NCBI GenBank assembly: GCA_001771935.1
Contig: MERD01000111.1
Span: 1 to 54,736, forward strand
Length of the DNA stretch: 54,736 nucleotides
Reading direction: 5' to 3'
Origin: Betaproteobacteria bacterium RIFCSPLOWO2_02_FULL_67_26
GTDB lineage: Bacteria; Pseudomonadota; Gammaproteobacteria; Burkholderiales; SG8-41
Shown: piece after piece, positions 8,274 to 17,300 of the stretch
Layout: the number at the start of each line of letters is the position of its first letter
Numbering within the stretch: position 1 is the first letter of the stretch
The notes under the pieces: model-generated
The model's input: only the letters and a program-made list of their open reading frames with translations
The model's database searches: none
Told to the model about the DNA's origin: nothing
Made by a program: the position numbers and the translations under genes

Positions 8274-8825
8274 ATGCAAAGAAGACAGTTCCTCGCGGGC
8301 CTGGGCGCCCTCGGCGCATCCGGATTCGTCGGCGCGGGGGAACAGGCCGCCCCGTTGCGCGGGCCCGACGTGATCTTCGTGCCGACCCCGAACGAGATCG
8401 TGGACACGATGCTCAGGATGGCGGCGGTTACCCGGAAGGACACGGTGTACGACCTCGGGTGCGGCGACGGCCGCATCGTGATCACCGCCGCCCAGAAATT
8501 CGGCGCGCGCGGCGTCGGCATCGACATCGACCCGGACCGGGTCGCCGAGGCGACGGAGAACGCGAAGAGGGCCGGCGTTGCCGACCGGGTGAGAATCGTC
8601 CGTGGAGACCTGTTCGAGGCCGACATCAAGCCCGCGACGGTGGTCACCCTGTACCTCCTGACCGATCTCAACCTCAAGCTGCGGCCCAGGCTGCTGAAGG
8701 AACTCAATCCGGGCACCCGCGTCGTGTCACACGCCTTCAGCATGGGCGACTGGACGCCCGAGCGCACGGCGGAGGTCCAGGGCACCCACGTGTACCTGTG
8801 GCGCATTCCCCCGCGCAAGGCGTAA
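8274..8825 (+). CDS. SAM-dependent methyltransferase domain protein with Tat-type signal
   Basis: A 183-residue class I methyltransferase. The SAM loop YDLGCGDGRIVI lies near residue 58, the acidic end of strand 2 in GVGIDIDPDRV near 80, and the later part (TLYLLTDLNLKLRP, GTRVVSHAFSMGDW) resembles the FAM173/ATPSCKMT group of protein-lysine methyltransferases. The N-terminus is odd: MQRRQFLAGLGALGASG has a twin-arginine motif and a hydrophobic stretch, so the enzyme may be exported or membrane-attached although SAM is cytoplasmic. The start is the first ATG before the RR motif; a longer frame from 8211 begins inside the heptamer array. The substrate is unknown. Confidence 0.8.
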   Translation: MQRRQFLAGLGALGASGFVGAGEQAAPLRGPDVIFVPTPNEIVDTMLRMAAVTRKDTVYDLGCGDGRIVITAAQKFGARGVGIDIDPDRVAEATENAKRAGVADRVRIVRGDLFEADIKPATVVTLYLLTDLNLKLRPRLLKELNPGTRVVSHAFSMGDWTPERTAEVQGTHVYLWRIPPRKA

Positions 8826-8861
8826 TATTTCGCGATCGGCTATCTACACGCTGGAGGAGCC

Positions 8862-9314
8862 ATGGCGCAAATCAATGTCAATGGAAGTTCCCACCGGGTG
8901 GACGTCGAGCCCGAGACCCCGCTGCTGTGGGTGCTGCGCGACGTCCTGGGGCTGACGGGCACCAAGTACGGTTGCGGCATCGCGGCCTGCGGGGCCTGCA
9001 CGGTGCACGTGAACGGCGAGCCGGTGCGTTCCTGCTCGACGCCGGTTTCGAAGGTCGAGGGCAAGCGCGTGACGACGATCGAGGGGCTGTCGCGCGACAG
9101 CTCGCACCCGCTGCAGAAGGCGTGGGTCGCCGGGCAAGTGCCGCAGTGCGGCTACTGCCAGTCCGGTCAGATCATGCAGGCGGCGGCGTTGCTCGCGAAG
9201 AACCCGAATCCGTCGCGCGGCGAGATCGTCAGGCACATGAACGGCAACATCTGCCGCTGCGGGACCTACAACCGCATCATCGCCGCTATCCAGCGCGCAG
9301 CGCGGGAGGGCTAA
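8862..9314 (+). CDS. (2Fe-2S) subunit of a molybdenum hydroxylase (IorA-like)
   Basis: Electron-transfer subunit of a xanthine-oxidase-family enzyme. The 150 residues carry two [2Fe-2S] sites: a plant-ferredoxin-type cluster (Cys38, 43, 46, 58; [11 protein letters not shown]) and a helical cluster (Cys96, 99, 131, 133; QCGYCQSGQ and NICRCGTY). It has no signal peptide and is expected to be carried across the membrane with its Tat-bearing partner encoded three bases downstream. A good Shine-Dalgarno (GGAGGAG) precedes the ATG. It is closest in layout to the alpha subunit of isoquinoline 1-oxidoreductase, but the actual substrate is unknown. Confidence 0.9.
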   Translation: MAQINVNGSSHRVDVEPETPLLWVLRDVLGLTGTKYGCGIAACGACTVHVNGEPVRSCSTPVSKVEGKRVTTIEGLSRDSSHPLQKAWVAGQVPQCGYCQSGQIMQAAALLAKNPNPSRGEIVRHMNGNICRCGTYNRIIAAIQRAAREG

Positions 9315-9317
9315 GCC

Positions 9318-11486
9318 ATGACCACCAGCACGAAATCCGGTATCAACATCTCCCGGCGCCGCTTCCTCTCCGGAGCCGGAGGCCTGACGTTCTGCGTCGC
9401 GATCGGGACCGACGGCATCCGCCTGTTGTCCGAAGCGCAGGCGAGCACCGCCGCGCGCGCCATGAACGCCTGGGTGCGGATCGCGCCCGACGGTGTGGTG
9501 ACGATACTGAGCGCGGGCGCCGAGATGGGTCAGGGCTCGATGACGTCGCTCCCCGTCATCGTCGCGGAGGAAATGGACGCGGACTGGTCCAAAGTAGTGA
9601 TCGAGTGGGCCCCGGCCGATGCCAGCGTCTACGGCTACGGCATGAACAACCGGCGCCTGATGGCCATCGTCGGCAGCCGCGCCGTGATGCTCTATTTCAA
9701 TCAGCTGCGGATCGCCGGCGCGCAGGTGCGCAAGGTCCTGATTGCGAACGCGGCGGAGAAGTGGGGCGTCGCGCCCGCGTCGCTCGCGACCGAGCCCGGC
9801 TTCGTCGTGGACCCGGCCTCCGGCCGGCGCATGAGCTACGGCGAGATCGCGGGCTTCGGCACCGTGCCCGCAGCGCTGCCGGCCGTGGACCCGGGCGAGC
9901 TGAAGGACAGGAGCCAGTTCCGGCTCATCGGCACCTCCGTCCCGCGCCGCGACATTCCGGCCAAGGTGAACGGCACGGCGCAGTACGCCATCGACGTTCG
10001 CCTGCCGGGCCTGGTTTACGCGACCGTGCGGCATTCCCCGGTGCACGGCGGGGCGCCGGAGAGCTGGAACGACGACAACGTCAAGGCGATGCGCGGCGTC
10101 AGCGGCACCGTGCGGCTGCCGGACGGCGTGGCGGTGATCGCCGACAGCCTGCCGCACGCGATGGCCGCGCGCGGCGCGCTCGAGGTCGTCTGGAAGCAGG
10201 GCCGGGCCGAGGGATTCGATTCGGAGAAGGCGCTCGAGGACACCTACGTCAAGGTACATGCCGATCCAAAAGCAAAGCGGCAGACGCTCGACTCGAAGGG
10301 CGACGTGAAGGCCGCATTCGGGTCCGCGGCCAGGACCTACAAGGCGGAGTACCGCAGCGATTACGGCTATCACGCTCAGATGGAGCCGCTGAACGCGGTG
10401 GCCCGGTTCAATGCCGCCGGTGATCACGTGGAGATCTGGGAGGGAACCCAGGCGCCCGACGTAGCCCGCGGGAGAATCGCGAAGGCGCTCGGATTCAAGC
10501 CCGCGCAGGTCACCCTGCACCAGTGTTACATGGGAGGCGGCTTCGGGCGCCGCACGCTGGGCGATTACGGGACGGAAGCGGCGCTGGTCGCGCGCGAGGC
10601 GCGCCGCCCGGTGAAGCTCGTCTGGACGCGCGAGGAGGACATGGGGCACGGCATGTTCCGCCCGCAATCCTTCCAGTGCCTGGAAGCCGCGCTCGACCAG
10701 GACGGCAAGGTCGCGGGATGGCAGCATTGCGTCGTCGGCGACGGCGGCGTGCTGCTCGCGACCGGCATCAAGATTCCCTACTACCAGGTGCCCAACCAGC
10801 ACATCGAGTTGCGCGGCGTCTCCCACGGCGTGCGGCTCAAGCATTGGCGGGCGGTCGGCCACGTCTTCAACGTGTTCGCGATCGAGTCGTTCGTGGACGA
10901 GATGGCGGCGGCCCAGCGCATGGACCCGGTGGACTTCCGGTTCGAGCGCATGTCCATCTCGCCGCGCGCGCGCGCCGTGTTCGAGAAGGCCGTGCAGATG
11001 TCCGGCTGGAAGGCCCAGCGGCCCGCCGGGAGGGCGGTCGGCATCTCGATCAGCGAGCGCTCGGGCTCGCTCGGCGCGGGGGTCGCCGAAATCTCGCTCG
11101 ACCGCGCTACCGGCAAGATCCGCGTGCACAAGGCCTGGGTCGCGATCGACGGCGGGCTCGTCGTCCAGCCCGAAGCGGCGCGGGCGAACATCGAGAGCGG
11201 CATCGTCTACGGGCTCTCGAGCGTGCTGCACGAGCGCGTGACCCTGAAGGGGGGCGTGGTCGAGCAGAGCAACTTCCACGACTACCACGTGGAGCGCATG
11301 GCCGACGTGCCGGAGGAGATGCACGTCGAGTTCGTGGATCGCGATGCGGCGCCGAGCGGCCTCGGCGAGATCGGCAACCCGTGGGTCGCGGCGGCGGTGG
11401 CGAACGCCTTTCACCGGTTGACCGGCAAGCGGCTGCGCCACATGCCGTTCACCCCCGCGCGCGTGCTCGCGGCGCTGAAGGCGTAA
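9318..11486 (+). CDS. Molybdopterin-binding subunit of a molybdenum hydroxylase (IorB-like)
   Basis: Catalytic large subunit (722 residues) of a xanthine-dehydrogenase-family enzyme, of the IorB type that lacks a FAD subunit. The N-terminus has a Tat signal (ISRRRFLSG then a hydrophobic core), pointing to a periplasmic enzyme. Cofactor-binding features include GAEMGQGSMTSLP near residue 70, GGGFGRRTLGDYGTEAAL near 405, and the conserved late Glu motif PSGLGEIGNPWVAAA near 680. IorA/IorB enzymes hydroxylate N-heterocycles or oxidise aldehydes and often use a cytochrome c as acceptor; none is encoded here. Its stop codon abuts the convergent PilZ-like gene with no terminator between. Confidence 0.9.
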   Translation: MTTSTKSGINISRRRFLSGAGGLTFCVAIGTDGIRLLSEAQASTAARAMNAWVRIAPDGVVTILSAGAEMGQGSMTSLPVIVAEEMDADWSKVVIEWAPADASVYGYGMNNRRLMAIVGSRAVMLYFNQLRIAGAQVRKVLIANAAEKWGVAPASLATEPGFVVDPASGRRMSYGEIAGFGTVPAALPAVDPGELKDRSQFRLIGTSVPRRDIPAKVNGTAQYAIDVRLPGLVYATVRHSPVHGGAPESWNDDNVKAMRGVSGTVRLPDGVAVIADSLPHAMAARGALEVVWKQGRAEGFDSEKALEDTYVKVHADPKAKRQTLDSKGDVKAAFGSAARTYKAEYRSDYGYHAQMEPLNAVARFNAAGDHVEIWEGTQAPDVARGRIAKALGFKPAQVTLHQCYMGGGFGRRTLGDYGTEAALVAREARRPVKLVWTREEDMGHGMFRPQSFQCLEAALDQDGKVAGWQHCVVGDGGVLLATGIKIPYYQVPNQHIELRGVSHGVRLKHWRAVGHVFNVFAIESFVDEMAAAQRMDPVDFRFERMSISPRARAVFEKAVQMSGWKAQRPAGRAVGISISERSGSLGAGVAEISLDRATGKIRVHKAWVAIDGGLVVQPEAARANIESGIVYGLSSVLHERVTLKGGVVEQSNFHDYHVERMADVPEEMHVEFVDRDAAPSGLGEIGNPWVAAAVANAFHRLTGKRLRHMPFTPARVLAALKA

Positions 11487-13115
11487 TTACCTCGCGGGCT
11501 TGAGCCAGGACACGCGGACCCGGTCGTAGTCCTCGCCGCGCTCGAGCAGCTCCTCGAGCTTCACGTGCGGCGTCGCCTCGCCGATCATGGCCTCGTACTG
11601 GAGGCCGGGCGTGAAGGTGTCGCGGGCGATGAGCATGTCGGTGCGCGAGTCGGTCGTGCTCTCGCCGAGCAGCAGCGCGTTGAGATAGGTGAACTCGAAC
11701 GAGCCGGAAGAGCTCGCCCAGTTGTCCGCGCGCTGCGCGTCCTCGCCGATGCCGCGCAGGTACACCGACAGCGGCTTCTTGCCGAAGACCTCGATGCCGG
11801 CGTGCGCGCGATTCTGCTCATCGCGGTAGAGGCGCCGGATCACGCCCACCCACCACGCCTTCAGCCCCGCCGGCTGGAACGCGCACAGCGCGCCGATTCT
11901 CGCCCAGGATTCATCCTGGCGCGGAATGTCCACTCCCAGTCCCCACGCGCTCGCGTCGCGCTCGGTCCATTCCACGATCGGCGTCGAGGCCTTGTGCTCT
12001 TCGAGGGTCAGGCCGGTCTGTTCCTTCATCTTCATGCTCATGTTGGTGGTTACTTCGGCCATGCCGCTGAACTCGATGCGCGTCACCAGCTGCGACGCGG
12101 CGCTGAACCCGTGCGCGACGTGGATCCTGGCGCCGATCTTCACGCGCTGCGTGCGCCGCTGCGGCGGTTTCTCGCCCCAGTAGAGCAGCAGCCGCTTGAG
12201 GATGACCAGCTTGTCCTGGACCGAATAGTCGTCCCCGAAGCGTTGTTCCTGCTCCTCCGGGTCGGCGGTGTGCCGGTCGATGATGTCCTGGATGGCGGCG
12301 CGGGCCTGGCCGGCCCCGAAGTAACGCATCGTCGCGCTTGCCGGCACGCCGGGCTTGTGGTGGGCCGGGCGTGCCGGGCGCGCCAGGTCGAAGCCGAAAT
12401 GGCACTCCGCATCGGGCTGCGCGTGGAGCGCGAAGCCGCTCGCGAGCCGCGCGACGATCCGCGCCGTCAGCTCGAGCTCGAGCGGCGACTGGGATTCGGG
12501 GACCGCTGCATCCAGCATGAGCTCGCGCAGGAATTCCTGGCGCGCCTGGGTCGGAAGCTCCTTGTCATAGGGCTTCACCGCGTGCACCGCGAGGTGTCCC
12601 TTCTCGCTCAGCGCGTAGAGCTCGGCGAGGGCGGTCCATACGGGCTGCGAGACCGGCATGTAGCGCAGGTGCAGGATCTTCGCTTCGTTCGCGAGCGCGC
12701 GCAGGGCGCGCACGACCAGCAGCGTGCGCTCCGAATGCGGGCCACTATCCTGACCGGTTCCTTCGGGGATCTCCTTCAGGCACACCCGGTAGGCGGAAGA
12801 GAGATGCCCCCAGAAATCCAGCAGCGCCTGCCACAGCTTGACCCGCTCGTGGTCCGACAGCCGAGTGTTGCGGAGGAAATCCGCCAGGATCTTGTGCTCG
12901 CGCGCCTGCCCGGTCTCGTCGAGCAGCTTGATGACGCCGAGGCGGTCCGCCGGCGCATAGCCCTCGGTGGCGGTGACGCTCTCCAGCCAGTTGGCGATTT
13001 CCGCGAGCGCGCCTGCGGGGTCGGGCGGCAAGTCGCCGAGAAGCCGCTGCGCCTCCTCCGCGTTGTACATCGGATGGTCGGCCTTCTTGCCGATCTTGCC
13101 CAACCAGTCGAGCAC
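11487..13115 (-). CDS. PilZ-like domain protein of unknown function
   Basis: A 542-residue soluble protein starting at a GTG five bases after a GGAGGG ribosome-binding site. The N-terminal 300 residues are mostly helical and match nothing I can name. In the second half, an RRTQR (RxxxR) near residue 319 and DASAWG (DxSxxG) near residue 384 form the two-part c-di-GMP signature of PilZ domains. The spacing of about 65 residues is longer than usual. A further beta-rich part (WWVGVIRRLYRDEQ, HAGIEVFG) follows. No membrane helix is seen. It is the last gene of the leuS-to-lpdA run. A c-di-GMP effector role is an inference. Confidence 0.6.
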   Translation of the reverse strand: MLDWLGKIGKKADHPMYNAEEAQRLLGDLPPDPAGALAEIANWLESVTATEGYAPADRLGVIKLLDETGQAREHKILADFLRNTRLSDHERVKLWQALLDFWGHLSSAYRVCLKEIPEGTGQDSGPHSERTLLVVRALRALANEAKILHLRYMPVSQPVWTALAELYALSEKGHLAVHAVKPYDKELPTQARQEFLRELMLDAAVPESQSPLELELTARIVARLASGFALHAQPDAECHFGFDLARPARPAHHKPGVPASATMRYFGAGQARAAIQDIIDRHTADPEEQEQRFGDDYSVQDKLVILKRLLLYWGEKPPQRRTQRVKIGARIHVAHGFSAASQLVTRIEFSGMAEVTTNMSMKMKEQTGLTLEEHKASTPIVEWTERDASAWGLGVDIPRQDESWARIGALCAFQPAGLKAWWVGVIRRLYRDEQNRAHAGIEVFGKKPLSVYLRGIGEDAQRADNWASSSGSFEFTYLNALLLGESTTDSRTDMLIARDTFTPGLQYEAMIGEATPHVKLEELLERGEDYDRVRVSWLKPAR

Positions 13116-13143
13116 TCACGCCCTCCGCCCAGTCACGATACGT

Positions 13144-14865
13144 CTATTTCCTGGGCAGGTAAAGATCGGTGATGGACCCCTCGGCGATCTCGGCGGCGAA
13201 GAAGACAGTTTCGGACAGGGTCGGGTGGGGATGGATGGTGAGGCCGATGTCGGTTGCATCGGCGCCCATCTCGCGGGCAAGCACGGCTTCCGCGATCAGT
13301 TCGCCGGCATTGACGCCGACCATCGCGGCGCCGAGCAGGCGGCGCGTGCCCTTGTCGAACAGCAGCTTGGTCATGCCTTCGTCGCGGTCCATGGAGATCG
13401 CCCGCCCGCTCGCCGCCCACGGGAACGAAGCCCTCTCGAAATCCGCGCCGCGCGCCCGGAGCTGCGCCTCGGTCTCGCCCATCCACGCCACCTCGGGATC
13501 GGTGTAGGCCACCGACGGTATGGTGCGCGCATCGAAAAACGCCTTGTGCCCGGCGATCACCTCGGCCGCGATCTTGCCTTCGTGCGTCGCCTTGTGCGCG
13601 AGCATCGGCTCGCCGCAGATGTCGCCGATGGCGTGGATGTGCGGCACGTTGGTCCGGAGCTGCTTGTCCACCGGGATAAACCCGCGCCCGTCGACGTTGA
13701 TGCCGGCGGCTTGCGCGTTGATGTCTTTTCCATTCGGCCGGCGGCCGACGGCCATCAGGATCGAGTCGAACACCTCGGGCTTCGGCGCGCCGCCGCCCTC
13801 GTAGGTCACCTTGAGCCCGTCCTTTTGCGGCTCGATCTTGGCGACCCTGGTCTTGAGGAGGATTTTCTCGTAGCGCTTCTCGATGCGTTTCGCGAGCGGG
13901 CGCACGATGTCGGGGTCGGCGCCGGGGATGAGGGCATCCATCAGCTCGACCACGCTGATACTTGAGCCGAGCGCGTCGAAGACGGTCGCCATCTCGAGGC
14001 CGATGATGCCGCCGCCCACGACCAGCAGGCGCCGCGGGATGTCCCGCAGCTCGAGCGCGCCGGTGGAATCGATGATGCGCTTGTCCTCGTACGGGAACCC
14101 CGGGATGCGCGCGACGCTCGAACCCGCGGCGATGATGCAGTGATCGAACGAGATCGTCTTCGCGCCCTGCGCCGTCTGGACCCTCAGCGTGCGCGGCGCG
14201 GAAAATTCGCCCTTGCCCTGGACGACCTGCACCTTGCGCTGCTTCGCGAGCCCCGCGAGACCCTTCGTGAGCTTGCCGACGACGCCCGCTTTCCACGCGC
14301 GGAGCTTGTCGAGGCTCACCTTCGGTTTTCCGAATTCGATGCCGGCGTGCGCGACCTCCTGGGCCTCGGTCAGCACCTTGGCGACGTGCAGCAGCGCCTT
14401 CGACGGGATGCAACCGACGTTCAGGCACACGCCGCCCAGCGTCGGATAGCGCTCGACCAGCACCACTTGCTTGCCGAGGTCGGCGGCGCGGAACGCGGCG
14501 GTGTAGCCGCCGGGACCTGCGCCGAGCACCAGCACTTCAGTGTGAATATCCGCGCCTTGCACGGGCGGCGAGAGGCGGGAAGCGGGAGGCGTCGCAGGCG
14601 GGGCCTTTGCCGCGGGTGCCGCGTCGCCGGTCTCCAGCATCAGGATCAGCGAGCCCTCGGAAACCTTGTCGCCGTTCCTGACCTTGATTTCCTTCACCAC
14701 GCCGGCCTGCGGCGCCGGCACGTCCATCGTCGCCTTGTCGGACTCGAGCGTGACGAGCGGGTCCTCCTTCCTGACCGCGTCGCCCGGCTTCACCAGCACC
14801 TCGATCACCGGGATGTTCTTGAAGTCCCCGATGTCGGGGACCTTGATTTCGATGACGTTGCTCAT
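13144..14865 (-). CDS. lpdA: Dihydrolipoyl dehydrogenase with N-terminal lipoyl domain (E3)
   Basis: Flavoprotein that reoxidises dihydrolipoyl groups of 2-oxoacid dehydrogenase complexes. It is 573 residues, about 100 longer than plain LpdA. An N-terminal lipoyl domain (residues 1-75) has the lipoyl-Lys in LESDKATMDVP. A Pro/Ala linker (about 80-105) follows, then the FAD loop LVLGAGPGGYTAA, the redox-active disulfide GGVCLNVGCIPSK, an NAD loop and the C-terminal HPHPTLSE with the active-site His. This layout is typical of the pyruvate dehydrogenase E3 of betaproteobacteria, but no aceE or aceF is adjacent. Part of the linker is encoded by a heptamer array. Confidence 0.93.
   Translation of the reverse strand: MSNVIEIKVPDIGDFKNIPVIEVLVKPGDAVRKEDPLVTLESDKATMDVPAPQAGVVKEIKVRNGDKVSEGSLILMLETGDAAPAAKAPPATPPASRLSPPVQGADIHTEVLVLGAGPGGYTAAFRAADLGKQVVLVERYPTLGGVCLNVGCIPSKALLHVAKVLTEAQEVAHAGIEFGKPKVSLDKLRAWKAGVVGKLTKGLAGLAKQRKVQVVQGKGEFSAPRTLRVQTAQGAKTISFDHCIIAAGSSVARIPGFPYEDKRIIDSTGALELRDIPRRLLVVGGGIIGLEMATVFDALGSSISVVELMDALIPGADPDIVRPLAKRIEKRYEKILLKTRVAKIEPQKDGLKVTYEGGGAPKPEVFDSILMAVGRRPNGKDINAQAAGINVDGRGFIPVDKQLRTNVPHIHAIGDICGEPMLAHKATHEGKIAAEVIAGHKAFFDARTIPSVAYTDPEVAWMGETEAQLRARGADFERASFPWAASGRAISMDRDEGMTKLLFDKGTRRLLGAAMVGVNAGELIAEAVLAREMGADATDIGLTIHPHPTLSETVFFAAEIAEGSITDLYLPRK
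14568..14595. repeat. Heptamer array (word GCGGGAG) in the lpdA linker
   Basis: Plus-strand units GCGAGAG, GCGGGAA, GCGGGAG and a decayed GCGTCGC. They encode part of the Pro/Ala/Ser linker between the lipoyl and FAD domains of LpdA. The same word, in better copy, recurs in polA. Confidence 0.65.
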
Positions 14866-14900
14866 TGAAAACCCGTGATGGGTGAGCTAGGCCCTCATCC

Positions 14901-16181
14901 CTACTTCCTGATCTGGCCGGTGCCGATCACCACCCACTTGAGCGAGGTCAGGCCCTCGAGGCCGACCGGGCCGCGGGCGTGCAGCTTGTCGGTGGAGATG
15001 CCGACTTCCGCGCCGAGCCCGTACTCGTAGCCGTCGGCGAAGCGGGTCGAGGCGTTCACCATCACCGAGCTCGAGTCCACCTCGCGCAGGAAGCGCCGCG
15101 CGCGCGCCTTGTCCTCGGTGACGATCGCATCGGTGTGCTGCGAGCCGTAGGCCGCGATGTGCTCCATCGCCTCGTCCAGGTCCTTCACCACGCGCACCGA
15201 TAGGATGGCGTCGAGGTACTCGGTGTACCAGTCCTCTTCTGTTGCCGCTTTTATTTGCGGCACGGCCGAGCCGAAGGTCGAGCGCAGAATTTTTCGCGCT
15301 TCCTCGTCCACGCGCAGCTCGATGCCCTTTTCGAGATAGATCCTGCACAGCGGCGGCAGGACCTCGGCCGCGATGCCGCGCGCGACCAGCAGCGTCTCCA
15401 TCGTGTTGCAGGTGCCCAGTCGCTGCGTCTTGGCGTTGTCGGCGATGCGGATCGCCTTCTTCAAGTCCGCCTTGTCGTCGATGTAGGTGTGGCACACGCC
15501 GTGCAGGTGCTTGATCATGGGGATGCGAGATTCCCGCATCAGGCGCGCGATCAGGCTCTTTCCGCCGCGCGGCACGACCACGTCCACGAAATCCTGCATG
15601 CCGATGAGCTCGCCGACCGCCGCGCGATCCGTGGTCTCGATCACCTGCACTACGGTCTCCGGCAGACCCGCGGCCCTCAACCCGGCGTGGACGCACGCGG
15701 CGATCGCCTGGTTGGAGTGGATCGCTTCCGAGCCGCCGCGCAGGATCGCCGCGTTGCCGGACTTGATGCAAAGACCCGCGGCGTCCGCCGTGACGTTGGG
15801 CCGGGATTCGTAGATGATGGCGACCACGCCGATCGGCACGCGCATCTTGCCGACCTTGATGCCGGTGGGGCGCTTCCGGAGCCCGGTGATCTCGCCAATG
15901 GGGTCGGGCAGCGCCGCGATCTGGCGCAGGCCGTCGGCCATTGCCGCGATCACCTTTGGAGTCAAAGTGAGACGGTCGAGCATCGCGGCGTCGAGCTTCT
16001 GCCGCCGCGCCTCGTCGAGGTCGCGCGCGTTGGCCTCGAGCAGGCGCTTGCGGTCGCGCTCGATCGCCGCGGCGGTCTCGCGGAGCGCGCGATTCTTGGT
16101 TCCGGTGCCGGCCTTCGCGATGATGCGCGCGGCGGCGCGCGCCTGCCGGCCGATGCCGTGTACGTAGGTCTGGACGTCCAT
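14901..16181 (-). CDS. proA: Glutamate-5-semialdehyde dehydrogenase (gamma-glutamyl phosphate reductase)
   Basis: Second enzyme of proline synthesis; reduces gamma-glutamyl phosphate with NADPH. At 426 residues it has family length. Diagnostic stretches are [19 protein letters not shown], the catalytic Cys in [11 protein letters not shown] near residue 265, and [20 protein letters not shown] near the end. It lies downstream of holA with a 29-base gap in the same direction, within the leuS-lptE-holA-proA order common in betaproteobacteria. No proB is in the window. Confidence 0.96.
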   Translation of the reverse strand: MDVQTYVHGIGRQARAAARIIAKAGTGTKNRALRETAAAIERDRKRLLEANARDLDEARRQKLDAAMLDRLTLTPKVIAAMADGLRQIAALPDPIGEITGLRKRPTGIKVGKMRVPIGVVAIIYESRPNVTADAAGLCIKSGNAAILRGGSEAIHSNQAIAACVHAGLRAAGLPETVVQVIETTDRAAVGELIGMQDFVDVVVPRGGKSLIARLMRESRIPMIKHLHGVCHTYIDDKADLKKAIRIADNAKTQRLGTCNTMETLLVARGIAAEVLPPLCRIYLEKGIELRVDEEARKILRSTFGSAVPQIKAATEEDWYTEYLDAILSVRVVKDLDEAMEHIAAYGSQHTDAIVTEDKARARRFLREVDSSSVMVNASTRFADGYEYGLGAEVGISTDKLHARGPVGLEGLTSLKWVVIGTGQIRK

Positions 16182-16210
16182 TGGGGAAACCCGCCGCCGG
16201 GCGGAGGCCT

Positions 16211-17299
16211 TCAGAACAGGCCCGGCTGGCTCCGCTCCGCCGCCCGTGCGGCAGCGGTGATTTTACCCCGTTTCGGCAAGGACTTGGCGGGGGCGCCGGG
16301 CGCGAAGCGCAGGGTGAGCTGCAGCAGCTCGTCCCAAACGTCGCCGCGGATCAGGCCCTTCACCATGCGATCCACTTTCGCGGCGTGCAGCAGCGCGGAC
16401 TCGACCTGCTCGCGCGAGAAGCGCCGGCAGTTCTGCTGCATGAGGCTCTGGTGCGACGGTCCCCACACCTTGACATCGCGCCACAATTGCGGCGGCGTCT
16501 TGCCCGCGGCCAGGCCGTCGAGTACGCGCCCGACGGCGCGGACTTCATTGGCGATCGCCCACAGCACCAGCGGCGGCGCGATGCCCTCGCCTTTCAGCCC
16601 GTCCACCATGCGCGCGAGGTGCAGGACGTCGCCTTCGAGCAGCGCCTCGCCGAGCTTGAATACGTCGTAGCGCGCCACGTCGAGCACCGCTTCGCGCGCC
16701 TGCTCGTGGGCGATTTTCCCCGCCGGGAACAGCAGGGCGAGCTTCTGCACCTCCTGGTGCGCCGCGAGCAGGTTGCCCTCGACCCGCTCGGCGATGAAAT
16801 CCAGGGTCTCCGGGTCCGCCTCCTGGTTCTGGGCGCGCAGCCGTCCGGCGAGCCATTCGGGCAGGCTCTTGCGCGCGACCGGCTTCGCTTCGACCAGGAC
16901 GCCGGCGCGATCGAGCGCCTCGAACCAGCCTGATTTCTGGGTCCGCCATTCCAGGCCGGGCAGGGCAATCAATGTGATCGTGTCTGGCGGCAGCCCTTCG
17001 CAGTAGCGTTGCAGCACCTCCGACCCGTCAACCCCCGGCTTCCCGGTGGGAATGCGCAGCTCGAGAATGCGGCGGGTGGCGAACAGCGACCGGGAATTGC
17101 TGGCGAAAGCGAGCTCGCTCCATTTGAATCCGGCGTCCGCCGTGAGCAGGGTGCGCTCGGTGTGGCCTTCGGCACGGGCCCTGGCGCGGATGCGGTCGGA
17201 GGCTTCGAGCGCGAGCAGCGTCTCGTCGCCGAACACGGCGTAGAGCGGCTTCAGCTCACGCGCGAGGTGTGGTTGCAGCTGCTCGGTGGAGATGCGCAT
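16211..17299 (-). CDS. holA: DNA polymerase III subunit delta
   Basis: Delta subunit of the clamp loader; it opens the beta sliding clamp. At 362 residues it is close to E. coli HolA (343). The N-terminal start ([26 protein letters not shown]) with the clamp-loader type P-loop remnant, the hydrophobic segment around [18 protein letters not shown] and the C-terminal [24 protein letters not shown] are typical. The ATG lies one base after the lptE stop codon, a spacing that implies translational coupling. Confidence 0.92.
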   Translation of the reverse strand: MRISTEQLQPHLARELKPLYAVFGDETLLALEASDRIRARARAEGHTERTLLTADAGFKWSELAFASNSRSLFATRRILELRIPTGKPGVDGSEVLQRYCEGLPPDTITLIALPGLEWRTQKSGWFEALDRAGVLVEAKPVARKSLPEWLAGRLRAQNQEADPETLDFIAERVEGNLLAAHQEVQKLALLFPAGKIAHEQAREAVLDVARYDVFKLGEALLEGDVLHLARMVDGLKGEGIAPPLVLWAIANEVRAVGRVLDGLAAGKTPPQLWRDVKVWGPSHQSLMQQNCRRFSREQVESALLHAAKVDRMVKGLIRGDVWDELLQLTLRFAPGAPAKSLPKRGKITAAARAAERSQPGLF

Positions 17300-17300
17300 C

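Noticed and set aside
14875-14900. Possible remnant of facing heptamer words between proA and lpdA
   Set aside because: GTGATGGGTGAG and CCTCATCCC resemble the GATGAGG and CCATCAC words, but there is at most one unit of each and the period cannot be shown.
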